This document shows, one piece after another, positions 24,535 to 34,300 of a DNA stretch of 64,000 bases. Position numbers and translations under genes: made by a program. The stretch comes from Nonomuraea aurantiaca (GTDB taxonomy: Bacteria; Actinomycetota; Actinomycetes; Streptosporangiales; Streptosporangiaceae): the NCBI RefSeq assembly GCF_020215705.1, contig NZ_JAIWNB010000014.1, positions 209,203 through 273,202 of the forward strand. Direction: 5' to 3'. Each line of letters opens with the position of its first letter. Position 1 is the first letter of the stretch. The notes beneath the pieces are model-generated. The model did not search any database. It was not told where the DNA came from and saw nothing but the letters and a program-made list of their open reading frames with translations.

Positions 24535-25496
24535 AACCGCTTGATCGCCGCGTTGAGCGCCTCGACGTCGTCCGGCTCGACCAGCAGCCCGTCGACGCCG
24601 TCCGTGATGTGGTCGGCGAGCGCGCCGACGCGGGTCGCGATCACCGGCACGCCGTGCTCGTGCCCGAGCCAGACGTTCTGGCTGGCGGTCGCGGTGCGGT
24701 AGGGCAGGACGAGTGCGTCCGCCGAGGCGAACAGCTTCGGCACGTCCTCGGCGGCCACGTAACCGGGCCGCAGCTCCACCCGGTCGGCGATGCCCAGCTC
24801 ACCGATCAACGCCTGGGTCCCGTCGAGGCCGCCCCAGAACTCACCCGCCACGGTCAGCCCGACCCCCTCCGGCAGGGCGCGCAGCAGCAGGTCGAGCCCC
24901 TTGTACGGCCGGACGATGCCGAAGAACAGCAGCCGCCCGTGCACCTCGGCGGAGCGCTCCCCGGTCGTGGACGGCAGATGCGGCGGCAGCCCTGCCACGC
25001 TCACCGGCTTGCCGGTCAGGGACGCCGCCAGCTCCGCCTGCTCGCCGGAGTGGGTGAGCACGGCGTCGACCCGGTTGAGCAGCGCCTTCATCAGCGGCCG
25101 GTCGTAGGGCTTGCGCTCGTGCGGCAGCACGTTGTGGCACAGGGCGACGGTCCTGGCCTTGCCGCCCAGGCCGTACAGGATGCCGAGGTAGGCCGGGACC
25201 TGCACCGGGCTCAGGACGGCCAGGATCACCAGGTCGGCCGAGCGCAGCCGGCGCCCGCAGGCCACCCAGCCCGCGGGATTGCGCCAGTCGAGCCGGCGCA
25301 GCGTCTTCGGGAAGGGAGTGCCCTCGGGCGCCGTTATCGTCTGCTGCCCCGGATAGAGGAAGGCCGGGTATTGCGCCCGCCAGGACTCGATCACCACGTC
25401 GTGGCCCAGCGCCGTCAGCCGGTGCGCCAGCTCGGTGGTGTGCTGCGCCCCGCCCCCTTTGTAGGGATAGGTGGGGCCGACGATGGCGATGCGCAC
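24435..25496 (-). CDS. GT4-family glycosyltransferase
   Basis: 353 residues. N-terminal IVGPTYPYKGGGAQHTTEL is typical of GT4 enzymes; the donor-site half has LLFFGIVRPYKGLDLLL and DALVLPYRTATASQNVWLG followed by GVPVIAT. Starts with GTG one base after the stop of the GT2 gene (25498), so it is in an operon with it. Convergent overlap of 100 bp with the LPTM gene. The acceptor is unknown; context is a lipid-linked glycan. Confidence 0.85.
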   Translation of the reverse strand: MRIAIVGPTYPYKGGGAQHTTELAHRLTALGHDVVIESWRAQYPAFLYPGQQTITAPEGTPFPKTLRRLDWRNPAGWVACGRRLRSADLVILAVLSPVQVPAYLGILYGLGGKARTVALCHNVLPHERKPYDRPLMKALLNRVDAVLTHSGEQAELAASLTGKPVSVAGLPPHLPSTTGERSAEVHGRLLFFGIVRPYKGLDLLLRALPEGVGLTVAGEFWGGLDGTQALIGELGIADRVELRPGYVAAEDVPKLFASADALVLPYRTATASQNVWLGHEHGVPVIATRVGALADHITDGVDGLLVEPDDVEALNAAIKRFYAPGEPERLRSGVKAVDPEPFWSSYSAVLLDA

Positions 25497-25497
25497 G

Positions 25498-26427
25498 CTA
25501 TTCGCCCCGCGACCGCACGATCAGGTCGGCCAGCAGCGCCACGGACCCGATGAGCAGGCCCGACAGGAAGATCATGACGGTGTTGGCCGGAAAGTAGAAC
25601 GGGTGCTGGATCATGTCCCAGATCCCCTTGACGAACCCGATCGCCACCAGCCACAACGCGGGCGGCATGAGCACCTTGAGCGGGTTGAAGTACATGATCA
25701 TCCGCAGCACCTGCAGGATGTAGCGGTAGGCGTCGGAGACGAAGCTGAACTTCGACGTGCCCGCCCGCTTGGCGTAGCCGATCGGCATGTAGTAGACGTC
25801 GTGCTGGTTCGACAGGAACGACAGCGTGATCGTCGTGACGCAGGAGAACCCGGGCGGCAGCAGCCGCAGGTAGGGCTTGGCCACCGACTTGCGGAACGCG
25901 CGCAGCCCGGAGTTGAGGTCGGGGATCTTCTGCCCGGCGAGCTGCTCGGCCACCTTGCGGATCACCCACTTGGCCGGCACGCGCAGCAGCTTGTGCGACC
26001 CCTCCTCGCTGGTGCGGGCGCCGACGACCTGGTCGACGGTCTTGTCCTTCTCCAGGATCTGGACCAGCTCGGGGATGCGCTCGTTGGGGTAGGTCATGTC
26101 GGCGTCGGTCCAGACGACGATCTCGCCCCTGGCCTCCTGCGTGCCGATGCGGCGCACGGTGCCCGACCCGCCGTTGCGGTGGAAGGCGCGGATCCGCAGG
26201 TGCTCGAACCGGGGCGCGGCCTCCTGCAGCCTGGCCAGCGTCTCGTCGGTGGAGCAGTCGTCGACCGCTACCAGCTCGTAGGTGTAGCCGCTGGAGTCCA
26301 TCGCCTTGGTGATGCGCTCGACCTCGTCGATGACGTGATCCTGCTCGTTGTAACAGGGCAGGACGATCGTGACGTATGGCGCTTCTTCCACGGCGTTTCC
26401 ACTCTGGGGGGTCTCAGACGTGCTCAC
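25498..26427 (-). CDS. GT2 polyprenyl-phosphate glycosyltransferase (DPM1/GtrB-like)
   Basis: 309 residues from the GTG at 26427. A GT2 domain (about 18-220) has VTIVLPCYNEQ, VDDCST and WTDADMTYP (DxD-like), followed by two C-terminal membrane spans (about 245-295). The family makes polyprenyl-phosphate-linked mannose or glucose used by membrane GT-C enzymes, of which two candidates follow (26476 and 28661). No SD; TACCCT lies 8 bases upstream. It is coupled with the GT4 gene one base downstream. Confidence 0.85.
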   Translation of the reverse strand: MSTSETPQSGNAVEEAPYVTIVLPCYNEQDHVIDEVERITKAMDSSGYTYELVAVDDCSTDETLARLQEAAPRFEHLRIRAFHRNGGSGTVRRIGTQEARGEIVVWTDADMTYPNERIPELVQILEKDKTVDQVVGARTSEEGSHKLLRVPAKWVIRKVAEQLAGQKIPDLNSGLRAFRKSVAKPYLRLLPPGFSCVTTITLSFLSNQHDVYYMPIGYAKRAGTSKFSFVSDAYRYILQVLRMIMYFNPLKVLMPPALWLVAIGFVKGIWDMIQHPFYFPANTVMIFLSGLLIGSVALLADLIVRSRGE

Positions 26428-26475
26428 GTGCGTCGAGGGTACTCTGCCCAGCAGGGAGAAAAGTCCACACACAGG

Positions 26476-28503
26476 TCAGGCAACGGCCATCCACACGGTG
26501 ATGGCGAACTTCCAGGTGCCGTTCGGCGCGTCGACGAGCGAGCGCTCGTCCTGCCGGGAGACCAGGGCCATGACCTGCGTCTTCGGGCCGTACGGGGCGA
26601 CCTGGACCGCTTCGGCCGCCAGCACGACGGGGACGCGGCCGACGGCGCGGACGCGATCGATCAGGCGGCGCACGTCTTCTTCCTTTGCCGTATTCTTCCC
26701 GGCCTCCACCAGAACCCGGGCCGTCGGGCGGTCGCACATGCCCCGGACGACCTGGGTGAACCGGTTGGCCGTCACCCGCTCGACGATCAGCACCGAGGCG
26801 TTCGGCGGGATCTTGGCGCACATCGCCTCGACGGCCGCCCGCTCGCCCCGCTCCACCGGGGTGAACGCGGTCCCGATCGAGGTGATGGTCGGTGGCACCA
26901 GGATGAGCAGGGCGCCCACGACGCCGATCCATCGGCCGTACCCGCGCATGGGCGCCCGGGTGCGCACCCACTCCAGCCCCCACACCGCCAGCAGGATCAT
27001 CCCGGGGATCACCACCGGGACCAGCCGGCGCGCGGCCCACGGATGGTCGGGGGTGATCTCCGGGCGCAGCAGCGTGGTCACCGTGGTCCAGCCGATGACG
27101 GCCAGCGGCAGCAGCCACTCGGCCGGGGAGCCGTTCCTGAGCAGCCGCCGCACCAGCACCGCCGCGGCGAGCGTGGCCAGGACGATCACGGGGATGCCGA
27201 CGTACCAGCTCACCCAGTGCAGCGACAGTTCCGAGTAGAGCCGGGTGCCGTCGACGGGCAGTCCGTTGTTCTTCTGCGTCTGTCGGATGAACTCGGCGGT
27301 GAGCCGGTCTTCCGGCGTCGTGGCCACCCGCGTCACGGTCTGCAGCCACGGTCGCACGGCCAGCCCCGCCACGACCAGCACGACCAGCCCGGCCCCCACG
27401 TCCGGCAGCCACCCGGGCAGCCGGATCCGGGCCAGCCGGGGCGCGGCGAGCGTACCGGCCAGGGTGAGCAGGAGAACGGCGGCGCAGATGGCCAGCAATG
27501 GATTGAGCGACTTGGACAGATAGGACAGATACGGCCGCGCCAGCACGTACGCCGCCAGCAGCCCCAACCCGGCACCGGCCGCGAGCCCGGCCAGAAGCGG
27601 CGGCCCGAGCGCACCCTGGGGCCGGCCGAGGCGCCGCCAGGCGATCAGCGCCCCAGCGAACGCCAGGACCGGCAGCACGTCACGCAGCCCGTCGATCCTG
27701 ACCAGCACGGCCAGCCCGAACACCAGCCCGCCCAGTGCCGCTGCCCAGCCCCGCGACCTGCCCTCCCGCGCCAGGGCGTCATGGACCAGGGCCAGGCCGC
27801 CGAACAGCAGCACCAGCGAGGGGATCTCGCTGAAGGTGGTCCGCGAGGTGTAGAGGACCGGCAAACTCACCGCGAAGGCCAGCGCCGCCACCGGCGCCCA
27901 GCGCCCACCGGCGAGCCGGCCCACCACCCCCGCCAGCGTGAGCACGGCCAGCGCCCCCAGCACGGCCGGTGTCAGGAGCATGCCGCCGAGCCAGTCGCCC
28001 GCGGCGAACAGCAGCGGCGGTCCCGGCATGAACTGCGGCACCACCGCCCCGTCCGCGGGGTAGAACCCGATGCTGTCGAACAGCAGCGCCGGATCGGGCC
28101 CGCCGAACGCCTCCACCTGCGGGGTGATCGGCAGCGAGCCGTGCCGGGCCAGCCAGACGGCGTACTGCGCGTACGTGGCGGGGTCACGCCTGACGATCAG
28201 CTGCTCGGTGTGCGTGATCGCGTTGAACACGCCCGACCCCACCGCCACGGCGACGACCGCGCCGACCTGCCGCCCGGTCGCCTCGACGACCTTCAGCGGC
28301 CCGCGAACGGCGAACCGGCACAGCAGCCCGATGACCACCGCCCCGAGCACCAGCGCGGGCACCGGCTGGTTCCGGCCCGCCAGCAGCAGCGGAAGCGCGG
28401 CGAGCAGCCAGCCGGCCACGATCAGGGCAGGCAGGATCGAGACCACGGCGAGCACCCGGCCCGCCGACGGCCTGCGCGTACGGTCCGGCCAGGCGATTCG
28501 CAT
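26476..28503 (-). CDS. Polytopic membrane protein, GT-C glycosyltransferase-like
   Basis: 675 residues with about twelve hydrophobic spans and a soluble C-terminal domain (about 570-675). The first extracytoplasmic loop holds VRRDPATYAQYAVWLARHG, an Asp in the position expected of GT39/GT83-type transferases using polyprenyl-phosphate sugars. The frame extends 100 codons further upstream but without hydrophobic or conserved sequence, so ATG 28503 is preferred. It is 48 bases upstream of the GT2 gene, which could make its donor. No characterised member is recognised. Confidence 0.7.
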   Translation of the reverse strand: MRIAWPDRTRRPSAGRVLAVVSILPALIVAGWLLAALPLLLAGRNQPVPALVLGAVVIGLLCRFAVRGPLKVVEATGRQVGAVVAVAVGSGVFNAITHTEQLIVRRDPATYAQYAVWLARHGSLPITPQVEAFGGPDPALLFDSIGFYPADGAVVPQFMPGPPLLFAAGDWLGGMLLTPAVLGALAVLTLAGVVGRLAGGRWAPVAALAFAVSLPVLYTSRTTFSEIPSLVLLFGGLALVHDALAREGRSRGWAAALGGLVFGLAVLVRIDGLRDVLPVLAFAGALIAWRRLGRPQGALGPPLLAGLAAGAGLGLLAAYVLARPYLSYLSKSLNPLLAICAAVLLLTLAGTLAAPRLARIRLPGWLPDVGAGLVVLVVAGLAVRPWLQTVTRVATTPEDRLTAEFIRQTQKNNGLPVDGTRLYSELSLHWVSWYVGIPVIVLATLAAAVLVRRLLRNGSPAEWLLPLAVIGWTTVTTLLRPEITPDHPWAARRLVPVVIPGMILLAVWGLEWVRTRAPMRGYGRWIGVVGALLILVPPTITSIGTAFTPVERGERAAVEAMCAKIPPNASVLIVERVTANRFTQVVRGMCDRPTARVLVEAGKNTAKEEDVRRLIDRVRAVGRVPVVLAAEAVQVAPYGPKTQVMALVSRQDERSLVDAPNGTWKFAITVWMAVA

Positions 28504-28647
28504 CGGTGATCGCGAGCGTATCCAACGCGCGGGCACCGTGACGCTGCCACGGGCCTCCGGCGCGCCAGAAGGCGGGGTGGGGCGGTTATGCGCGACCGCG
28601 CACCGCGCCCGGTGTGGGCGGTTACGCGAGATCGTCCGAAACGCGGG

Positions 28648-28653
28648 TAGCGT
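28648..28653 (+). promoter_or_regulatory. -10 hexamer for a leaderless GT-C-like gene
   Basis: TAGCGT, 7-base spacer, GTG 28661. The intergenic region 28504-28660 also serves the divergent membrane protein. Confidence 0.4.
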
Positions 28654-28660
28654 ACGCGAC

Positions 28661-30091
28661 GTGCCGGTGAAGCGGGAGCGGGAGAACGTACAGGTCGAGG
28701 AGGCGACGCCCGCCGGCGACCCCGCCCGGACGGCCTCACTGGTGCGGCGGCACGGCTGGTTCCTGGCGGTCCTGACCCTCGGCGCCGCGCTGCGGGTGGT
28801 CACGATGCTGGGCTACCGCCCGGCCCTGTGGTTCCCCGACTCCTACACCTACGTCGTCACCATCTTCCACCCGCGCCCCGACCTGGTGCGTCCCGCCGGC
28901 TACCCGGCCTTCATGAAGGCGCTCGAACCGTTCCACACGTTCGGCGCGGTCACCGCCGTACAGCACCTGCTCGGCCTGGCCACCGGCGTGCTGGTCTACT
29001 GGTGCGCGCGCCGGGCGCCCAGGTGGGCGGCGACGCTGGCCACCGTGCCGGTGCTGCTGGACGCCTACCAGATCGAGCTGGAGCACCTGCTCGTCTCCGA
29101 CACGCTCTTCATGTTCCTGATCGTCGCCGCGATCGCGCTCACCCTGGCCGACCGGCCCGTGGTGATCGCCGTCGGGCTGCTGCTGGCCGCCGCCACGCTC
29201 ACCAGGACCGTCGGCCAGCCGCTGATCGTGATCGTGGCGGCCTGGTTCCTGCTGCGCAGGCGGGTGGGGCTGGCCGGGGTGGTGGTCGTGGCCGCGTTGG
29301 CGCCGATCCTCGCGTACGGGGGGTGGTTCTACGCCTCCTACCAGCGCGTCGGCATCGTCGGGGCGAACGGCGTGTTCCTGTACGCCCGGACGATGTCGTT
29401 CGCCGACTGCGCCAAGATGGACCCCCCGCCGGACCTCAAGGTGCTCTGCGACCCCCGGCCGCCCGATCAGCGGCCGCCTTCACAGGAGTACATCTGGGCC
29501 AAGGACTCCCCCCTCGTCGCGCTGCCCGACATCACGTTCACCGAGCAGAACAACGATCTGGCGGGCCGGTTCGCCTCGCTGGCCATCCGCGAGCAGCCGC
29601 TCGACTACGCGGCCTCCGTGCTGTCGGAGCTGGGCCGTTCGTTCGTCTGGGGCCGCCCGGTCTATCCCGACCACGAGATCTACGACTACTACGAGTTCCC
29701 CGCCACCTCGCCGCCACCGCCCGGCCGGTGGGCCGCGCAGCTGGGCGTCGACCTGGGCAAGCGCTACGAGCAGGGGCCGATCGGCACCGAGGTCGTCGAG
29801 CCGTACGCCGGCTGGATGCGCGCCTACCAGGACATGGCCCGCCTGCCGGGCACCGTGCTGCTGGCCGTCCTGCTCGTCCCGCCCGCCCTGGCGATCAGGC
29901 GGCGCCGCTCCAGGCTCGTGAGCGGGGCCTACGAGCCGCCCATGTGGCTGCTGCCCTGGTCGACGTCGGTACTTCTGCTGGTGATGCCCGCCGCGGTGGC
30001 CGAGTTCGACTACCGGTACGTCCTGCCGGCCGTACCCCTGGCCTGCCTGGCGGCGGCCCTGGCCACCCGCCTCGACCTGGGCAAATCCTAA
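28661..30091 (+). CDS. Polytopic membrane protein, GT39/ArnT-like
   Basis: 476 residues. A short polar N-terminus is followed by about nine spans. The segment YRPALWFPDSYTYVVTIFHPRPD after span 1 holds the Asp expected for GT-C activity, and LLVSDTLFMFLIVAAIAL is a conserved ArnT/PMT-like helix. Two extracytoplasmic loops are long (about 215-330 and 335-395). The likely substrate is a polyprenyl-phosphate sugar, perhaps from the GT2 at 25498. GTG 28661 is chosen from the -10 spacing; GTG 28667 is possible. No terminator is visible after the stop. Confidence 0.75.
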   Translation: MPVKRERENVQVEEATPAGDPARTASLVRRHGWFLAVLTLGAALRVVTMLGYRPALWFPDSYTYVVTIFHPRPDLVRPAGYPAFMKALEPFHTFGAVTAVQHLLGLATGVLVYWCARRAPRWAATLATVPVLLDAYQIELEHLLVSDTLFMFLIVAAIALTLADRPVVIAVGLLLAAATLTRTVGQPLIVIVAAWFLLRRRVGLAGVVVVAALAPILAYGGWFYASYQRVGIVGANGVFLYARTMSFADCAKMDPPPDLKVLCDPRPPDQRPPSQEYIWAKDSPLVALPDITFTEQNNDLAGRFASLAIREQPLDYAASVLSELGRSFVWGRPVYPDHEIYDYYEFPATSPPPPGRWAAQLGVDLGKRYEQGPIGTEVVEPYAGWMRAYQDMARLPGTVLLAVLLVPPALAIRRRRSRLVSGAYEPPMWLLPWSTSVLLLVMPAAVAEFDYRYVLPAVPLACLAAALATRLDLGKS

Positions 30092-30261
30092 GAGTTTGCC
30101 CAGGATATTCCACGATATGTCCAGCTCTGAGTATGCTTTTGCCCGGTAACATCACGCCTGAGTCACGGTCGATTCTCTTGGTCATGGCTGCGGGCACGCC
30201 GTCGGTGACCTAGTCTCGTGGCGCAGAACGACCGAGCCGACCGGACTGGGCGAGGGGGCGC

Positions 30262-31896
30262 ATGAGTGACCATTGGAGCGTGTCCGTGGAGGACCGCAGG
30301 GTCGCCTCTACACAGCCCGGCAGCCGGATGTCGCGGCGGGCGGCGGCGTCGAGCCCTCCTCCTCCGCCGCCACCCGAGGACCTGCCGCCCCGCGGCCACC
30401 GCGGCGGTGGCAACAGCGGTGGCAACAAGATGCGCGTGCTGGCCTGGATCAGCATCGCGACCACCTCGCTCATGGTCGCCGGCGCGCTGACCGGCTACAC
30501 GCTCTACCGCGACGCCTTCAGCAACATCAACCAGAAGGGCTTCAAGGAAGACATCCTCACCCCCCGGCCTCCGGACACCGGCGCGCTCAACGTGCTGCTG
30601 GTCGGCTCCGACACCCGTGCGGGCAAGGGCAACGCGAAGTACGGCCAGAAGCTCGCCAGGACGGCCGACGCCGGCGGCAAGCGCACGGACACGATCATCC
30701 TGATGCACATCTCGCCCAACCGGGACCAGGCGCGGCTCATCAGCTTCCCGCGTGACTCGATGGTGCAGATCCCCAGGTGCAAGAACGACACCACGAAGCA
30801 GGAGATGCCGGCCCGCCGCGACATGATCAACTCGGCGTACAGCTCGGGCGGGGTCGCCTGCACGATGTCCACGCTGGAGACCCTCACCGGCATCCGCATC
30901 GACCACTACGTCGAGGTCGACTTCAGCGGCTTCAAGGCCATCGTCGACGCCCTCGACGGCATCACGATCTGCCTCCAGAACGGCGTCGACGACAAGAACT
31001 CCCACCTGAAGCTGCCCCCGGGCAACAGCAAGCTGAACGGCGAGCAGGCGCTGGGCTACGTCCGGCTGCGCCACTACGGTGACGGCAGCGACATCCAGCG
31101 GATCAAGCGCCAGCAGATCTTCCTGAGCAAGGTCGTGCAGAAGGCCACCAGCAGCCAGCTCCTCACCGACATCGGCAAGCTCACGGGCTTCATCAAGGCC
31201 ACGGCCAAGTCGGTGACGATGGACCCTGAGCTGGCCAACGACACCGCTCAGCTCATCGACATCGCCAAGAGCGCGCAGAAGATGACGGCGGGCGGGGTCA
31301 AGTTCACCACGATCCCGTGGCAGCCGGACCCGGAGGACAAGAACCGGGTGATCTGGAAGCAGCCCGACGCCAACGACCTGTTCAACGCGATCAAGAGCGA
31401 CGTCGAGCTGCCCGAGCCCGCGGCGACGACCGGCACCACCAAGCCCAAGATCAACCTCAAGCCGGAGCAGGTCCAGGTCCAGGTGCTCAACGGCACGACG
31501 ACGCAGGGCAAGGCCCGCGAGGTGGCCGACCTGCTGAGCAAGGAGGGCTTCAAGGTCACGGGCGTGGGCAACTACCTGGCCGCCGACGGCAAGAGCCAGG
31601 CCAGCACCCAGGTCCGCTACGCCAAGAAGGCGGCCGACGGCACCGCGTACAGCGACGTGCTGATCAAGGCGATGCAGCCCAAGCCGGCCCCGACGGCGGG
31701 CAAGCTCAAGCCGACCACCACCGACGCCTACACCCCTCCGGTGCCCGTGCCCTCGACGACCCCGGCCACCACGAACCCGCCCGTGATCCAGCTGATCATC
31801 GGCGAGGACTTCAAGTCGGTCAAGGTCACCAAACTCCCCGACAGCGTCACCAACAGCACGATCTCCGCCGACAAGCAGAAGAACGTCTGCACCTGA
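30262..31896 (+). CDS. LytR-CpsA-Psr (LCP) family wall-polymer ligase with LytR C-terminal domain
   Basis: 544 residues. A Pro-rich cytosolic N-terminus (30-50), one membrane anchor (about 58-80), the LCP catalytic domain (about 105-290) with LLVGSDTR, RTDTIILMHISP, SFPRDSMVQIP and QRIKRQQIFL, and a LytR_C domain (about 395-480, VLNGTTTQGKAREVADLL). LCP proteins transfer undecaprenyl-linked glycopolymers to peptidoglycan outside the membrane. ATG preceded by GAGGGGG. The last cysteine near the C-terminus (NVCT) is shared with the second LCP protein (NICKK). It sits between glycosyltransferases and an acyltransferase. Confidence 0.93.
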   Translation: MSDHWSVSVEDRRVASTQPGSRMSRRAAASSPPPPPPPEDLPPRGHRGGGNSGGNKMRVLAWISIATTSLMVAGALTGYTLYRDAFSNINQKGFKEDILTPRPPDTGALNVLLVGSDTRAGKGNAKYGQKLARTADAGGKRTDTIILMHISPNRDQARLISFPRDSMVQIPRCKNDTTKQEMPARRDMINSAYSSGGVACTMSTLETLTGIRIDHYVEVDFSGFKAIVDALDGITICLQNGVDDKNSHLKLPPGNSKLNGEQALGYVRLRHYGDGSDIQRIKRQQIFLSKVVQKATSSQLLTDIGKLTGFIKATAKSVTMDPELANDTAQLIDIAKSAQKMTAGGVKFTTIPWQPDPEDKNRVIWKQPDANDLFNAIKSDVELPEPAATTGTTKPKINLKPEQVQVQVLNGTTTQGKAREVADLLSKEGFKVTGVGNYLAADGKSQASTQVRYAKKAADGTAYSDVLIKAMQPKPAPTAGKLKPTTTDAYTPPVPVPSTTPATTNPPVIQLIIGEDFKSVKVTKLPDSVTNSTISADKQKNVCT

Positions 31897-31961
31897 CCTC
31901 CAAGTTCCCTGTGTAACCGGGTGTTCTCACACCGCGAGTGAGACAGGAGCCTCGCGGCCGG

Positions 31962-31967
31962 GATAAT
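31962..31967 (+). promoter_or_regulatory. -10-like GATAAT upstream of the acyltransferase
   Basis: GATAAT lies in the 175-bp gap 31897-32071. A start near 31974 would give a leader of nearly 100 bases. The -35 is poor, so this is tentative. Confidence 0.3.
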
Positions 31968-32071
31968 GTGTTGCGGTCGGCGACGCGGGCTCGCCCCACG
32001 CGATCAAGGACGCGTGCCGCGTGCTGCCTGTCGCGTTCCCCCGACCCCGAGTGAAGCTGAGCGACTCCGTA

Positions 32072-33277
32072 GTGTCTGACACGAAGCACTCCCCACCGAC
32101 CACGACTCCCAAGGGCCCCGGTGACGCCGATGAGGCCACCGGTCCCGCGAGCACAGGAGCTCAGTGGCCGCTGCCGGAGGAGGCTTTCTGGAGTGAGAAG
32201 ACGGATCCGCACGGCACCGCCCCGCCCGCGGCGGGGCAGGAGGAGCCCAAACCGGAGCCATCGCCCCAGCCCGAGGCGCCCAAGCGGAAGCGCGACCCTT
32301 ATCTGGACAACGTCAAGTTCGTCCTGATCGCGTTCGTGATCGTCGGCCACTCGCTGGTGCCGACGCTCAACACCGACTCCGCCAGGTCGCTCTACATCTT
32401 CATCTACACCTTCCACATGCCGCTGTTCGTGCTCATCAGTGGCTATCTGTCCAGAAATTTCTGGAACTCCAACGCCAAGACCAACAAACTGGTCGACACG
32501 TTCGTCGTGCCGTACGTGATCGTGGAGGTCGGCTACGCGCTGGTCCGGCTCGGCCTGGGGCAGAAGTGGAGTCTCACGATCATCGATCCCGCGTGGATCA
32601 ACTGGTATCTGCTGGCGCTGCTGTTCTGGCGACTGTCCACACCCGTGTGGAAGCGGATGAAGCACCCGATCCCCGTGGCGATCGCGATCTACCTGTTCGC
32701 CGGGTTCTCGCAGATCTCCGGTGACTTCAGCATGGACCGGTTCTTCGGCCTGATGCCGTTCTTCGTCATCGGGCTCGTGATGCAGCCCGAGCACTTCGAG
32801 CTGCTCGACCGCCGGTGGATCAAGATCGTCTCGGTGGTGGTCGTGCTCGGCGCCGCCGCGGTGTCCATCTTCATCGCGCCCAAGGCGCCGCTCAAGCCCT
32901 TCTACTACAAGCACAGCTTCCAGGACATGGACCTGTCCTGGTGGATGGGCCTCGGTGTGCGCGCCGGGTTGCTGATCTGCGGGCTGGCCATGAGCTATGC
33001 CGTCCTGGCGCTGGTGCCCAGGCGTGAGACGTGGTTCACCGATCTCGGCACTCGCACCCTCTACTGCTACCTGCTCCACGGCATCCCCGTCCTCATCGCC
33101 AAGGACCAGGGGTGGCTGGAGCTGCCCTGGCTGCACGGCCCGCTCGGGGTGCTGGCGATCAGTGCGAGCTGTTTCGCCCTGGCCATCGTGCTGTGCCTTC
33201 CCGAGACACGCACCCTGTTCAAGTGGGTCCTTGAACCTCGCCTAACCTGGCTGTACCGCCGCCCTTCAGGAAGTTAA
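32072..33277 (+). CDS. Acyltransferase family 3 membrane protein (OatA/WecH-like)
   Basis: 401 residues from GTG 32072. A polar Pro-rich N-terminus (about 1-70) is followed by the acyltransferase-3 domain with about ten spans: RDPYLDNVKFVLIAFVIVGH (catalytic His in VGH), TFHMPLFVLISGYL and a terminal YCYLLHGIPVLI. The family acetylates sugars or other hydroxyls of cell-surface glycans. Start choice is weak; GTG 32051 and GTG 32021 are in frame. It follows the LCP gene and precedes a glycosyltransferase on the same strand. Confidence 0.85.
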   Translation: MSDTKHSPPTTTPKGPGDADEATGPASTGAQWPLPEEAFWSEKTDPHGTAPPAAGQEEPKPEPSPQPEAPKRKRDPYLDNVKFVLIAFVIVGHSLVPTLNTDSARSLYIFIYTFHMPLFVLISGYLSRNFWNSNAKTNKLVDTFVVPYVIVEVGYALVRLGLGQKWSLTIIDPAWINWYLLALLFWRLSTPVWKRMKHPIPVAIAIYLFAGFSQISGDFSMDRFFGLMPFFVIGLVMQPEHFELLDRRWIKIVSVVVVLGAAAVSIFIAPKAPLKPFYYKHSFQDMDLSWWMGLGVRAGLLICGLAMSYAVLALVPRRETWFTDLGTRTLYCYLLHGIPVLIAKDQGWLELPWLHGPLGVLAISASCFALAIVLCLPETRTLFKWVLEPRLTWLYRRPSGS

Positions 33278-33334
33278 GCGGCAATTCCCCCTGCATTTAC
33301 GCCGTTGACCGGGTGACCGCGCAGCATCGACCGC

Positions 33335-34300
33335 ATGCGGGTTTGCGTCGCCACCACCGTCCACCATCCCGAGGACGCCCGGATCATGCACAGGCAGATC
33401 CGGGCGCTGCTCGACGCGGGCCACGAGGTGACCTACGTCGCGCCCTTCACCTACTACAACGTGACGCCCGCGATGGGCGTCACCGCGATCGACGTGCCGC
33501 GCAACGCCGGCTACGGCCGGGCGCGGACGGCGCTCAGGCGCGGTCTCAAGCGCGCCGACCTGCTGATGCTGCACGACCACCGGCTACTGCACGCCCTGCC
33601 CTTCCACCACCCGCCCATTGTCTGGGATGTACGGGAGCAGGTCACCGCCAGGCAGATGGCCCGAGCCGAGAGGCGTCACCACGTGATCACCTCCGCCGTG
33701 GTGCCGGAAGCCACCCTGGTGTCGGCGGAGCCTCCACCTCCTGGTAACACCAGGGTGGTGCACATCGGGCGCCTGTCCGCCGGGCGCGGCGTCTCGGAGC
33801 TCATCGGGCTGGCCGAGCGACTCGTCCCGTACGGCATCCGGATGGACCTGATCGGCGCCAGTGACCGGGAGATCCGGCCGCTGCTGCGAGACGCGCAGCG
33901 GGTCGGGCTGCTCGACTGGTTCGGGTACGTCCCGAACCGCCATGCCCTGCGCATGGCCGAGGGCGCCCTGGCCGGCCTGGCCCTGTCGGCGGAGACAGGC
34001 CCGAGGACGCCGACCAAGATCCTCGACTACATGGGCCGGGGGCTCCCGGTCATCACCACGCCGCACGGGTCGATGGCCGAGCGCGTCGGGTGCGGGGTCG
34101 TGGTGCCGCTCGACGTGGACGCGCTCGTACACGCCGTACTCGATCTCAAGGAGGACCCCGCGCGGCGGGCGGCGCTGGGGGCGCGCGGCCACGCGGAGGC
34201 CCGCCTGCGGCACCACTGGCCCGATCACGCGGCGGAGTTCGTGGCCCGGATGGAGAGGTGGGCGGGAGTCAGCGCGCCCGCCCACTCCCTAGCCGTCTAG
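33335..34300 (+). CDS. Glycosyltransferase, GT4-like
   Basis: 321 residues, GT-B type. N-terminal VCVATTVHHPEDARIMHRQI; middle VVHIGRLSAGRGVSEL, YVPNRHALRMAEGALAGLAL and a donor-site ETGPRTPTKILDYMGRGLPV. Its last residues (SAPAHSLAV) are encoded in a sequence that repeats after the stop, so the C-terminus may be recent. No SD is clear. Acceptor and donor unknown; the neighbourhood is envelope glycan synthesis. Confidence 0.8.
   Translation: MRVCVATTVHHPEDARIMHRQIRALLDAGHEVTYVAPFTYYNVTPAMGVTAIDVPRNAGYGRARTALRRGLKRADLLMLHDHRLLHALPFHHPPIVWDVREQVTARQMARAERRHHVITSAVVPEATLVSAEPPPPGNTRVVHIGRLSAGRGVSELIGLAERLVPYGIRMDLIGASDREIRPLLRDAQRVGLLDWFGYVPNRHALRMAEGALAGLALSAETGPRTPTKILDYMGRGLPVITTPHGSMAERVGCGVVVPLDVDALVHAVLDLKEDPARRAALGARGHAEARLRHHWPDHAAEFVARMERWAGVSAPAHSLAV

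Noticed and set aside
30092..30261. RNA gene or riboswitch before the first LCP gene
   Set aside because: No conserved fold or terminator-like pair was found; only weak promoter-like hexamers.
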